From: Guillardia theta CCMP2712
Lineage: Eukaryota > Cryptophyceae > Pyrenomonadales > Geminigeraceae
Assembly: GCF_000315625.1 (NCBI RefSeq)
Contig: NW_005434527.1
Location: forward strand, 113,729-143,989
Reading direction: 5' to 3'
Length of the DNA stretch: 30,261 bases
Made by a program: the position numbers and the translations under genes. The notes under the pieces were generated by a model. The model ran no database searches. It saw only the letters and a program-made list of their open reading frames with translations, and was not told where the DNA came from. Positions 1-10,554 of the stretch are shown one piece after another; position 1 is the first letter of the stretch; each line of letters starts with the position of its first letter.

Positions 1-3000
1 TTCGTTTTCCTTTACGTCTCCTCCGTCGTTCCTCCTCCTCCTCCTCCTCCTCCTCCTCCTCCTCCTCCTCCTCCTCCTCCTCCTCCTCTTTGCTTTCCTC
101 TAGACCTTCGCCTCTCCCCAGGGGAGTTTCACCTGGGCCTGTTCAGCAAGTCAGGAGCACTCAAGCAAGACTTAGCAAGCAGGGATTAGAGGAAGAGGAG
201 GAGAGGACAACAAGAGGAGAAGACATTGACCTTTTCCGCCCAACAGGACGCGAGGTTTGTGTCCGCTCCTATGAGAGAACTGAATACCATGAGCTTCCTT
301 CTCTCTCTCCTCTTCCTCTTCCTCGGTCTGCACGGAGATACTTGCCCTGCCTCTCGTGTGCTCGTCGAGGACGATCGACTGCAGCTGGGCGTTCCTCTTC
401 TTCACACGGTTCAGGTCCACCTGCACCTGCTGCAGGCACAGTACCAGAGCCTCATTCCCTCCCTGAAGCTCTACCACCTGCGATCGCAGCGCCTTCACCA
501 GCTCCCCACGAGAGTCTCCTGCTATGACACTCCCCATCCTCTTCTCCTCCTCCTCCTCCTCCTCTCCCTCCCCGCCATCTGACTGCAGTATGAGGTCCCT
601 GCCCAGCAGCTCGAGCTCGATCTTGAGAGGGAGGAGCTCGAGGGTGAGGAGGCGTTGGATCGTCTTCTCCATCCCAGCGAGTCTCTCCTCCTGTCTGTGC
701 CCTTTGACCTCCCTCCGAACTTTCTCCGACACAAATCCATCTAGCTCTTCTCGCAGCGTCGAGTTCTCCTTGGTCAGGATGCGCAGCTGACGCTTCCGCT
801 CTCGCGCCTCCTGCTGCAGCTCCTTCACTGTCGCCTGCAGGGCAGCCGAAGTTCCTCGAAGGTCCTCTAACTCACTTCCAACATCCTTGCCGGCAGACGA
901 TATGATATCCAGCTTGATGCTCGTGAGTTCCCTCAACGCGTCTTGTCGCGCCTGCTCGAGCCCGACGACCTTCTTGTAGAGGTAAGATTGAACGTCGACG
1001 AGCTTGTCACGGGAGACTTTGAGCTGAGAGGTTTCGATCTCGTCCCCTGCAGCCGCCTCCTTCTCTGCCATCGAGCTTCGCCTTTTCTCTTCCTCCAACC
1101 TCTTCATTTCCGCTGAGCTTTCCTTCATCTCCTCCAATTGAGTTTGAATGGCTATCATGCTGCTTTTCATCCTCTCCTCGCTCTCTCTCACCTTATTCAG
1201 CTCCCCTTCCCTCTTCCTGCAAATCCCCAGCAGAATCCTCTCCCTCTCAAGCACATCCTCTAGTTGCTCTCGCAAGTTCTGCATCGTCTTCTCTTCCACC
1301 GGCTCCTCCGTCGGCTGCACCTCCGGCAGCTTGAAGGCAAGCGGCATGCCCAGCCGCGTCCTCTCCTTGTGCTGAGTTCCATCTTCCTTGCCCAGCTGGT
1401 CCGAACTAAGCTCATACTGCGAGGAACAATCGCTAGTAGTAGGAGGAGGAAGACTCTGACAGCCCTGCTCGAGCTGGACAGGAGCTTCTGACTGAGACGA
1501 GCCGTCAGTCGTATGAACAAAAGACTCTGACAGCCCTGCTCGAGCTGGACAGGAGCTTCTGACTGAGACGAGCCGTCAGTCGTATGAGTCAAAAGACTCT
1601 GACAGCCCTGCTCGAGCTGGACAGGCTTCCTCTCAGCTTCTTTCAACCTCACTGACAACGCAGCGTGCCGTTCTTTCAGGGAGGTATACAACGCCCAGCT
1701 CTCCTCCACTTTGTGAGACCATCGCACAGTGTGCTTGTCAAACTCGTCAAGACAGTCCTCACACAACTGGAGAGATCGGCCAAGTGCAGTTTTCGTTTCC
1801 CCAAACTCGAGGTTGATAGCCTTGACCTTGTCAAACACGGAGTTCAAATCCTGCAGAGCCGACACCAAGATAGCATCTTTCTCCCTCATCGCCTCTTTGG
1901 ATTTCTGCCTGAGAGAGTTCAGAACATCGGCCCTCTCCCTCTCCCGCACAAGAGACTCTTGCAAGCGCTTCAGGTCTTGCTCATGGCGACTGACAACCTC
2001 GGTCGTCTTCTCCTGACAAGAGTCCACCTGTCTTACGCTCTCCTCCAAAGACATGGTCAGAGCTTTTTCCTTCTCTTTCGCAGCCTCCAGCAAAGTGGTC
2101 AAACTCGTAGCCTCCGCATCCAACAGCTGAATCTGATCCGTTTGACACACGATCACCTCCATAGCATTCGACAAGTCCTGCTGCAGCCTAGCGCTCTCCT
2201 CCTCTGCGATCGTCCTCGAGCTGATCTCCTTCTGCAGGAGTTGATCAAGGTACTTGATGCGATCATCCTGAGCCTTCTTGTCGATCTCCATTTGTTGGAT
2301 GCGTTCGACTTGCTCCTTGTTCTCTTCAACCACCGCAGCAATCAGGTCTTCAAGTTGCTTCTTGGTGGACTCAAACTCAGTGAAAGACTCTTCTGCCTTC
2401 TTCTCTAGCTCGAGCCTCTCCTCAACTGCTTCCTGGACGGCCATGAGAAGTCTCTTCTCAACCTTGTTCTTTTCCTCCTGGCAACTTTCCATCACGATCT
2501 TCGCTGCATTTCTGGCTTCGAGCTCTGCCTGCTCTTTCATATGAGCCATCGAAGTTTCCAGCCTGTGGATCCTCTTCTCGTAGCTCGAAGTGTCTGACTG
2601 AAACTTTACCATCAGCACTTCTACTAGGTCGAGAGCAGACGATGCGAGCTCAAGGGAGTCGAGCCCAACCGCATCCGATTCTTCAATGTGCCGCTTGCTC
2701 TTCAGCAGCTGATCCTGCAGATCCTTCTGAATCGACTTGAGCTGCGTTTTGTACTCGATATGGAGAGACTTCATGTCTTGCTCAGCCTGCCTCGCCTTCC
2801 TCGCTTCAGCTCGCATCTCCCTGCCTAGCTCGGTCACCTCATTCAACCACACCTTCCATCATTTCGTCAGTCGATGGCACTCTCCATCTGGCATGCTTCA
2901 CCTTCTCCTGCTGCTTCTGCTTCGCTTCCGTGTCATCGAGGGCTTCCTGAGTAGCCGAAATCAGCTCCTCTACTTTAATCTCAAGACTTTGCGCAGGCGG

Positions 3001-3685
3001 AGAGGCGTCGTCGTCTTCGTTGTCGTGAGTATTGTCTGCTTCAATCTCCTCAACCGTAGGGGTTGGCAGCTCAAGATTTCTGGCTCCTAGCTTGAGAGTT
3101 TGCCTGTGTTGGACCTCCTGCTCCTCATGATCATTGTTCTCTACGTTGCCAATTGGTTCAGTCGCTTCTTTCTTATTCTTCAGCAAGTTCACAGATACTG
3201 CATAAGCTGGAGAAACCTCTGGATCCAAACCTCTCCTCTCGAATCCAAACAGCATATGATCATGACATTGCTTCCTCTCTGCTTCAAAGATCTCATCGAT
3301 GTTTATGGACGAATCTCCCTTCTGCAGTTCTTGAGTACCGATCCGTATCAGGTAATCATCGATTTCAATCCTTCCAGTCCACATTCCATTCTGTTAACAC
3401 GCAAACATATGGTTAGACTTCAACCATGCACGTATCATGCAATGATCTTACGTGCGACTCCCGTATCAACTTCGCGTCGTTGAAACAAGAATCCAGCGTT
3501 ATGCTTTCTACCACAAGACCAGCTCCAATGTTGCGAATCGTAAGGCCCATGATCTCATACTTTGGTGCTGATTTTCGATCACTCACGCTCGTCTTGGTCA
3601 GATTCATTGCTGGTCTCAAGGTGTCTGGATGGAGCAGAGGTTCGCTCCAAAATGCCGAAGAAGCAGTCTTAGTAATTCTTTCCAT
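1..3685 (-). CDS. PDZ-like N-terminus plus long coiled-coil protein, partial at C-terminus
   Basis: The start is the ATG at 3685. Exon 1 (3685-3452) joins in phase 0 across a 61-nt GTAAGA...AACAG intron (3451-3391) to exon 2 (3390-2902). Together they give a PDZ-like fold (GLTIRNIGAG, then GRIEIDDYLIRIG). A 49-nt intron (2901-2853, AAG|GTGAAG...GGAAG) leads to a long heptad-rich coiled coil (2852 to about 1660) with many Glu, Lys, Gln and Leu. A 72/71-bp tandem repeat (1452-1666) then changes frame, and the coiled coil resumes from about 1500 to 288. A 149-nt intron (287-139, pyrimidine-rich) leads in phase to an exon reading into a poly-Glu run encoded by the (CCT)n tract, and the gene leaves the window at base 1. 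No catalytic motif is visible; a scaffold or cytoskeletal role is inference. The frame change inside the repeat may be a 41-nt intron, a 158-nt intron or an indel. Confidence 0.7.
30..88. repeat. (CCT)n / (GAG)n microsatellite
   Basis: This is a nearly pure CCT run. On the minus strand it is GAG and, in the frame carried over from the preceding splice junction, encodes poly-glutamate at the C-terminal end of the coiled-coil gene. Confidence 0.9.
1452..1666 (-). repeat. 72/71-bp coding tandem repeat
   Basis: There are about 2.8 copies, with unit starts at 1452, 1523 and 1595 (periods 71 and 72). On the minus strand each unit encodes a 24-residue repeat built on PVQLEQGCQSLL followed by THTTDGSSQSEA. 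One unit lacks a base, so the reading frame changes inside the array. Each unit also carries a GT...CAG pair 40-41 nt apart that could act as a tiny intron. Confidence 0.85.
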
Positions 3686-4200
3686 CCTGAAAGATTAGAG
3701 GGCTAGTTACGACTGTTTTGTCATGTTTTTATCGTCTTCCAAGAATAGATCAATGCTTCCCTTTCATCCTACATAGAAACGTCAGCACCGCAAAAAGTTT
3801 TGAAGGATGCAGAAACATACACTAGGACTAAGAATGAAAAATTTGGGAAGGATTTTGCCAGTCATGTTTACAAAGAATTGCAATTTGAAGAAGCACTTTC
3901 ACGCGCACAAAGGCATATCCATGAACAAGAGTGATATAGTCCCCTCATAAGAGAAAAGACACTGACCAAAGTTGTTACAGGGGACAGGACTTTCAATGAG
4001 ATGTTGAATACATGACCAAGGGGAATTACACATAATTTTTCATCGATGGTTCAACAATCTGTGACGAAATGAGTATGGAGAAAGCTGTTTGGATCAAAGC
4101 ATAGGATGCTGTAGATGTCAAGGGAGTTGCTGATGGTGTAGCCATGCAGCAGCAGCAGCAGCAGCAGCAGGCAGGAGAAAGAGAGGGGAATGGCGAAGTA
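3686..4200. other. intergenic, 5' side of the coiled-coil gene
   Basis: This head-to-head spacer lies just upstream of the minus-strand coiled-coil gene. Its composition is moderately AT-rich. I see no convincing exon; the only structure is a short (CAG)n run at about 4146-4170, which creates spurious poly-Leu and poly-Cys frames. Confidence 0.6.
4146..4170. repeat. (CAG)n trinucleotide run
   Basis: About eight perfect CAG units lie in non-coding DNA between two divergent genes. Confidence 0.9.
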
Positions 4201-4680
4201 AATTGCGACAGTGCATGATGGCGCGGAGACACTGGGGAGGGGTGGGTCAAGTATCACCCGTCCTCGAAGCATCAATCATACCCTCCCCTCCTCTCCTGAT
4301 GCGTCATTGTACCCCTCCATTATCTCTGATTAGTACCCCTACAGGGGAAGAATGTACTACCCCTACCCCCTCGCGAACTGCTGCCATGATGTGACCCACA
4401 GTGGTTCCCGGTCCCTCTGCTGTCGTTCACCCCTGACTGAAAAAAAACTTTGACTAGGGCTTGACAACTACCCCCCACTACCCGTTGTGTCTCCAAGAGC
4501 CTCACTTGGGGGGGGGGTCCACAGGCCACCTCCCCAGTTGCAACGCCTAACTGGTAGGTAGGCTCCCCTCCTTTCCTCAGTGGGTGACGCATGTGGGATA
4601 GGGTGGGTCCAGTATTTAGTCAGAGGGAGGTGGGTAGTAAGCACCGATTGTACTAGGGTGGGGTGGGGAGCCTATGAAAA
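4200..4680. promoter_or_regulatory. TACCCC/GGGGTA-rich block in a divergent spacer
   Basis: The motif recurs on both strands: GTACCCCTCC, AGTACCCCTACAGGGG, CTACCCCTACCCCC, then TAGGGTGGGGTGGGG. No gene is visible. Blocks of the same texture occur in every other head-to-head spacer of the window and not in the tail-to-tail gaps, so a promoter-associated role is inferred. Confidence 0.5.
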
Positions 4681-5560
4681 TAGACAAGCCGCCGTTACAC
4701 TCGTGCTTTACTCAAAGTTAAGTTAAACATCAGTACGAGGATAACCCGGGGCCTGAGAGACGGTACTGAGACGCCTCAGTCACTGTGACGCCGGACCGTG
4801 GCAGGCCATGCACTGCGGGATAAGAGCCTGATGGTTCTTTTTTTTACTCGAAGTTAACTTAAAAATCAGTACGAGGACAATCAGGAGAGGCGAGGAGGCT
4901 TGACCCGGCTGACGCAGTGTCGCCGTCGGTCCGATCGGATCGCACAGGCCAAACTTTGACAGCGAGAAGAGAAAAGACAGCGAGAACTTCGGAACCAAAC
5001 CCAATCCTGCCAACTGCCTGCCCCCCAAATGGTTCTCCGGCGGAGTCCTTAAACTCACAGCCTCTTAAACTAGTCGGCGTACCGGAACGCCGCACCGTTG
5101 TGACAGCAAGTTGGCAACACTTTGTGACTCAGAACAACTAGTAGGCTACTCAACCCTGACAGTCACTGAGTCGGACGGTCAGTTACTGAAAAAAAAACTT
5201 GAATAACCCGGACGGTTGCGACAGTGCCGTGCCCGGCCCGGAACTACTGACTCACGCCGCATAGGGCCTCGGATGCGGCAGGTTGAAAATTTAGTACTAT
5301 CGGGGGAGGCCCCCCGGCCCGCCGGGCAGCAAGCCACTGGCCAGGCGGCAGTGACCGGCGGTGATTGGCCAGCGGCGGCCGGCCCGCCAGGCGGCTCCGG
5401 GCGGTCACGCTCGGACGTGACCACTGGAAGTCAACCTGATGATCGCGGGGTCCACCTGTCAATTGTGTACTTCCGTTTATATAACTTTATTAATGACCGT
5501 TCCTCACGAAGAGCCGCCGATATAATTGTTTAATGGGCCTGCCCCAGAGTTTCTGAGGGT
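4680..5560. repeat. GC-rich segment with internal imperfect repeats
   Basis: This segment is very GC-rich with many CGG, GTCACTG and CAGTGAC-like words. An imperfect direct repeat (TTACTCRAAGTTAASTTAAA followed by ATCAGTACGAGGA) occurs at about 4708-4742 and 4846-4879. An 18-mer, GAGAAAAGACAGCGAGAA, at 4969-4986 recurs exactly at 13622-13639 in another divergent spacer. Short inverted repeats are present (ACTGAG/CTCAGT near 4765). The open frames here have no family features. It may be a degraded dispersed repeat or a promoter-linked element. Confidence 0.45.
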
Positions 5561-5579
5561 TCGGAGTTCCCTGGCACCT

Positions 5580-5830
5580 CAAGGGTTTACATGAATTTAA
5601 AACACTTTGAGTTGGTATTTCAAATCATAGAGAGTAGGTTCAAAAAGGCGCTGAGCGTTCGCTATAATTGTTTTTGGGCGCTGATTTATAAACTGACGGG
5701 AGTTATGCTGTGTTCTATAACATTTTATGTGATCTATTTCTACGACCTCAGTTATTACAATATTGTAAAATTGTACCAGATCTCGAAACTTTATAACGTT
5801 GTAAATCTTTTGACGCACGGAAAAGGATTC
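5580..5830. other. AT-rich island of unknown origin
   Basis: Composition switches sharply to AT-rich, bounded by GC-rich DNA on both sides. Both strands hold short open frames rich in Tyr, Phe, Ile, Asn and Lys (plus strand 5591-5839, minus strand 5818-5597). Neither resembles a known protein. Such composition would suit an organellar or nucleomorph-derived insertion, or simply an AT-rich spacer; no element ends are visible. Confidence 0.35.
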
Positions 5831-5934
5831 ATGCCTTGACAGGCTGACTGAGAGGCCTCGCAGGGGGGAGGGGGCGAGAACGGACAGGAGTCAGCACTGA
5901 GGGAGGACAAATTCGGGCAGGACAGGATACTATA

Positions 5935-6010
5935 GGACGGGAGACTCCGGGACGGGAGAGGACGGGAGAGGCCGGGAGAGGACGGGAGAGGACGGGAGAG
6001 GACGGGAAGG
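5935..6010. repeat. decamer tandem repeat GGGAGAGGAC
   Basis: About seven copies of a 10-bp unit, with a few substitutions at the left end, lie upstream of the EF-hand/PH/ankyrin gene. It is not coding. Confidence 0.85.
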
Positions 6011-6386
6011 CAGTGGTACATTATTAGGAGGGGCCAGCCAAAATCGAACCAAACGTTGTCGCGCCTTTCCAAGTTCCAAATTTGAATCAAGTATTGCATG
6101 TAGTCAAAGCAAAGGATATCCCTGGTAGAGAAAGCTTTGAAGAAGAGAATGAGAAGAGGACGATTAGGTACGATCGCTCCAAAGCACTAGCAGAGAAAGG
6201 CATAGAACGGGGCAATGGTTTACTTGGCAGCAAAATGTTCTGAACCTTGATCTTCATTGTTCCTGGTTGATTGCATAGTTAATTTTATCCTAGGCCCTTG
6301 ACATTTGAATGGACGAACATTTCCGGAGCAGTCATCAGATGCAATCAAAAAGCATAGCTTGAAGTCGACCCTTCCTTCCCTCCGGC

Positions 6387-8436
6387 ATGCTTCATCCGGA
6401 TACTCTCAAGACGGTTGACTATGGTGTTGTGTTGGATAACATGGCAAAGTTCAAGATAGAGGACGGCTGGTCGATCTTGAGTTTACAAAGGGGTCAGGAA
6501 AGCGACAAGACAAAAGGGAGGTTCTTAGGAGAAGTGAGATATCAAACAACAAACTTGTTCGAGACTCCAGTCGCTCAGCTTGTGCCTGGACCTGCTCGTA
6601 GCTCTTCCACATCCGAACAGGTGGCATCCACAGGGAGCTCTTCCTCTGGGAGAAGGAGGAAGAAGATCTTCAAGCCCCATCCTGAGGTGGTTTTCAAGAA
6701 ATACGCCACCGTGATGAGTTGGAGGTGTCGTATGAGTGAAGTGAATGTGATGCAGGCGGATGCTGAGATCACCATGAATGCGATCAAGAAGTGTTTCGAT
6801 GAACTTCAGATCAACATCCCTGAGGCTCTGGTGTGTTGGTTTCTCATCCACTTGTTGGCGTTTGTGGTGATGATGGTGATGGTTGTGGCAGGTGGAAGAG
6901 AAGTTCAAATCACTGGATGTGAACAAGAATGGCGTGCTTGATTACAAGGAGTTCATGGCGATCTATCGCGAGGGAAATCATCTCGAACATGCAGACAAGA
7001 TGCTGCTGGAACTCACAGTGGAGAAGAGACTTCATCACCAGGCGATGGAAGCGATAGATGATTACCTCAAGCACCTCAAGTCGGGAGATGACACGAGGAC
7101 ATGGCTGGAAGAGCAGATGAGCTTCCATGACCTGGACTTGTTAGACGAAGGAGCGCACAAACTCTTGTGGACAGAATCGAAGCTGGTGCAGGGGCAGAAG
7201 CTCCATGCGAAGGTGAAGGAGAAGATTGTATCGGCATGGAAGGGAGTGAAGGGACAGATCTTCATGCTGCGATACGGTCACCTGATGAACAAGCGCAAGT
7301 CAGACAAGTCAAAGAACGAGCCGTGTATGAAGGGTTGGCTGTGCATTACAGACGAAGAGGACGCGCGCCCCAACCACGTCCAGTGGACCTCGAGGTATTT
7401 CGTGCTCAGGAAGAACCAGGACCTGCAGTGGTTCGTCGGAGAGAAAGAATTCCTCAAAAGTAATCGGTCGATTGGTAGGCTGGCTGTGTCAGGTCTGCCT
7501 TTCCCCCATTCCTCCTGTCTCCCCTTTTACTCTCCTCTCGCCTCCCTTCACTGTCTCCGCTTCCCCCTCCCCCCACCCCCGCCCTTGTTCCTGATTCCGG
7601 CCCCCTCCTCCTCGCGTCTTCCTTCTCTCTCCCCTCCTCTCGCGCTTTCCCTCTCGGCCCTTCATACTCGCTTCAGGTGCTGATCGATATCGCGTTTGTG
7701 TGTTTGCAGATTTCCAACTCTTCCACGAGTTCCCCCAGCTCAAAGGCAAAGGGAACGTGTTTGCGCTCAGGAGCCTCCCACCGCACGCGCAGACGGAGTG
7801 GGAGGAAGGAGACAACCGGCACAAGTGGATCTACTTTTCTGCTGGCACTTCACGGCTGCGGGAGAAATGGACCAGCGCGATCACTAAAGGTGTCTCCCCC
7901 CAGCCCCTCCTAGCCGCTTCCCTCTTCACTTCAGCTCCACCCTCGTCCCTTCCTTCGAGTTTCGCCGTCTTCGTCCTGGGCTCCTGCTGTTCTTCTCTGA
8001 GTCGCTGACTTTTCGAGCAGTACAGAAGTCAGGGGAGGGAGGAGTGAGGGCGCAGCTTGCTCTCATGCAAGGAACAGTCCTCGACTTCCTCATTGCTCAC
8101 GGCGCCGACGTCAACGTGGAGGACGAGTTCGGTTGCACTGCTCTGCATCTCGCAGCAGACGAAGGGGTGAGCCAGACCGCTGCTCTTCCTCCTCCTCCTC
8201 CCTTTCTCTCTTGATCGCCTGCTCCACTCCCCTCCCTCCTCGCATCGGCTTCTTGTCCTGCCTCCAATGACCGTGGGTCGTAGTACGCCAAGGGGGTACA
8301 GGAGCTCCTCAAGATCCCCACGCTGAAGCTGGATGCTCTTTCGAGGCGAGGACTGACAGCAGAGGAGAGCGCGACACAGCACGGGAACCAAACGATCGCT
8401 CAGATGATCCATCACGCTGCTAAGATGCGCCGGTAA
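6387..8436 (+). CDS. EF-hand, PH-domain and ankyrin-repeat protein (501 aa)
   Basis: Five exons: 6387-6830, 6892-7474, 7710-7889, 8021-8166 and 8284-8436, all phase-consistent with GT-AG introns of 61, 235, 131 and 117 nt. Residues about 157-168 form a canonical EF-hand loop (DVNKNGVLDYKE), with a degenerate partner just before it across intron 1. A PH domain (about 292-402) begins MKGWLCI, passes through TSRYFVLR and ends with the typical Trp helix (REKWTSAI). Two ankyrin repeats follow (LIAHGADVNVEDEFGCTALH, then a weaker copy) before the stop. The domains imply a calcium- and phosphoinositide-responsive adaptor at membranes; the partner is unknown. An ATG at 6309 is followed quickly by a stop, so 6387 is preferred. 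It is convergent with the Pth gene. Confidence 0.85.
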
Positions 8437-8568
8437 GGTCAAAGAACAAGGTTGTACAGTTGTGAGGAAAAGAGGTTACATGTGACGCTTCCCCTCCTCC
8501 TTTCCTTAATCTCAGATATTTCACTCACCCCTATCACTCTACACGCCCCTGAGCTTTCCTTCCTCCAA

Positions 8569-10222
8569 TCAAACCATGGCCTTAACACTCTCAGTCTTCT
8601 CCCCCTGCTCCTGCTTCGCTGCTGCTTCCCCTTTCCCCTCCTCTCCCAGCGGCTTGCTGGACAGGACCCCACACAGGTTCTGCACGCGGCTGAAGTCGCT
8701 GCCGCAGACCCACTCACCGACCACCTGCCGAATGTCAGATGAGGCAGCGGCTCTGACATCTCCCACCTCACAGACTCTCTCAATGACCAGCGGGATCCGG
8801 CTCATCTCCTCCTCCTCGAAGTTTCCGAGCACGTGATCCACGAGGTTCTGACCTGAGACGAGGCGTAAGGGAGAGGAGAGGACGAAGAGCAGCGAGGGGA
8901 AGAGGACGAGCAGTATTGACGACCTTCAGGAACGGTTCCCACCCCCACGCGCAGACGGGGATAATCGGGCGTAACGAGCTTGCGCTCGACGTCTTTGAGT
9001 CCGTTGTGTCCTCCGGGGCTCCCCTTGGGCCTCGCCTGCGCTCATCTCAGTCTCCCGATGGCAGACAAGAGGGAAGGCTGCACCCGCAAGCCCCCGACGG
9101 GCAGGTAGATGTCGTCGATGATGACGAGCAGCCGTTCGAGGTTGGTGATGTCGAGGAGGGAGAGAGCTGCTTGCACAGACTTGCCCGAGAGGTTCATGAA
9201 GGTCGTTGGCTTCAGCAGGTGGACCCTCCGCCCGTTGATCATGACGCATCCAAGATCCCCATGGACCTCCGCCACCGGCTTCATGGTTACTTGCCACCTC
9301 CTCGCAAGCTCATCAACAGCCAGGAAGCCTGAACAGCACAGGACATGAGCAAGGTAGGACGGAGAAGAAGGAGGAGGAAGGGAAGGGAAGTTGAGTATGA
9401 GGTACGAGAGAAGGGGAGTGAAAAGAAACACCGATGTTGTGCCTCGTGTGCGTGTACTGCGATCCTGGGTTACCCTGCGACGTTGGTGAGGTTCGGGCAG
9501 CGGGAAAGTGGCAGCGACAAGCATATCAAGAAAGGCCAATAACGCATGTACAAAGGTAGAGGACGAGGTAGCGTTCAAGTGGTAGTTAGATAGAGGAAGG
9601 GAAAGGGGTAAAGGAAAGACAAGGGCAAGGCCAAGGCCAAGGGCAAGGGGCAGGGGTAAAGGATGGGGTAGGGGCAGGAAAAGGGGTAGGAGAAGGGGTA
9701 GGGGTAGGAAGGAAGGCACAAACTCACCAGTCCTACAACGAGGACAGGGTCACTCAGCACAGAATCGCTTCCTGGGGTGCCGCAAGCTTCGATCGTCTTC
9801 GATTCTTTCGCGATCTTGGCGTCGGTAGAAGACGAGGAGAAGGAGGAGAGGCAAACAGGAGGAAGACGTTGTCTGGACGACTCAGAGAACACTCTGCTTG
9901 TAGTCTTCAAGCTTATCTTCTTGGTTTCCTTTCCATTCACTTTCGAGATTCCGCAAGATGCCTTCAGCGACGTGGCTGCACGACCTCTCCGGCCGCAAGC
10001 ATGCGGTCCTGGTACTCCTGCAGCTTCCCCTGCCGCCCCTGCCGCCGACACTTTGCCTGAGAGACCAGAAACGATCCATGCTGACGTCAGCGAGTCAGAG
10101 ACAGCGCTGGTTGCCGGTAAGGGTCCATCCTCCGGACGAGATCTTGCCGCCATGAAGGCAGCTGAAGATGCCGTGAGGCTACTGACGATCCTCCCGGCAC
10201 TTTGTCTTCCCATCGATGGCAT
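8569..10222 (-). CDS. PTH: peptidyl-tRNA hydrolase, Pth family, with N-terminal extension
   Basis: Exons: 10222-9728, 9474-9432 (a 43-nt microexon), 9328-9084, 9035-8924 and 8852-8569; introns of 253, 103, 48 and 71 nt. The family core is complete: VVGL|GNPG, TRHNIG with the catalytic His, [10 protein letters not shown], the [10 protein letters not shown] aspartate and GGHNGLKD. The enzyme frees tRNA from prematurely released peptidyl-tRNA. About 160 residues precede the core, rich in Ser, Ala, Arg and Lys, so an organelle transit region is likely. The start at 10222 is a choice; an in-frame ATG at 10285 adds a more hydrophobic leader, and the one at 10336 falls inside the promoter-like block. 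The C-terminus past about 8770 is uncertain: a 42-nt in-frame intron is possible. It shares a divergent spacer with the plus-strand gene at 10555. Confidence 0.88.
9590..9726 (-). repeat. degenerate CCTTGC/ACCCCT repeat inside Pth intron 1
   Basis: On the coding strand this is a long pyrimidine-rich run built from CCTTGGCC and TACCCCTTCTCC-like units. It accounts for most of the 253-nt intron and would serve as an extended polypyrimidine tract. Confidence 0.6.
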
Positions 10223-10304
10223 TCTTACTGCTGCTCCTCCTGCTCCCACACAACCGACTTGAAGCGCCAGGTGAAGAACCGCCATACCCGCCCCCCGCAT
10301 TCCT

Positions 10305-10535
10305 TGGCAGCATGTACCCCCACCCTCCAAAATCACCTTGTTGGTACCCCTGAAAAAGCAATGCTGAATCGATTCAATTCAATACTTTGGTGATACCTTC
10401 TTTGAATCGATTAAATTCAGATACACCCCTACCCCCAAATTTCAGCCGTGTGAGATACTACCCTTGTGGACTGATAAATGTTGCTGATACCCCTAAGTTC
10501 CTCTTGTATTTACCGGGTGGGGGTAGGGTGGAGGG
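10305..10535. promoter_or_regulatory. TACCCC-rich divergent promoter block with paired palindromic boxes
   Basis: Several TACCCC/GGGGTA motifs occur (TGTACCCCCACCC, GGTACCCCTG, ACACCCCTACCCCC, GATACCCCTAAG, GGGTGGGGGTAGGGTGGAGGG). Two copies of TGAATCGATTMAATTCA lie at 10365-10381 and 10403-10419; their core TGAATCGATTCA is a perfect palindrome, exact in the first copy. The block lies between the starts of the Pth gene and the plus-strand gene at 10555. Confidence 0.55.
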
Positions 10536-10554
10536 TTAAACGCGAAGAGGCATC

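Noticed and set aside
1665-2408. 247-codon plus-strand open frame
   Set aside because: It is the antisense shadow of the coiled coil, caused by Leu/Glu codon complementarity.
2840-2901. Apparent frameshift in the coiled-coil gene near 2850
   Set aside because: A 49-nt intron with an AAG|GTGAAG donor joins the two frames in phase 0; no indel is needed.
4026-4275. Minus-strand frames with a signal-peptide-like poly-Leu or poly-Cys core
   Set aside because: The hydrophobic core is just the (CAG)n run read in two frames, with no downstream coding support.
6883-7683. Reading the EF-hand/PH exon through into a Pro/Leu/Ser tail
   Set aside because: The tail is the CT-rich intron 2; splicing at 7474/7710 continues the PH domain in phase.
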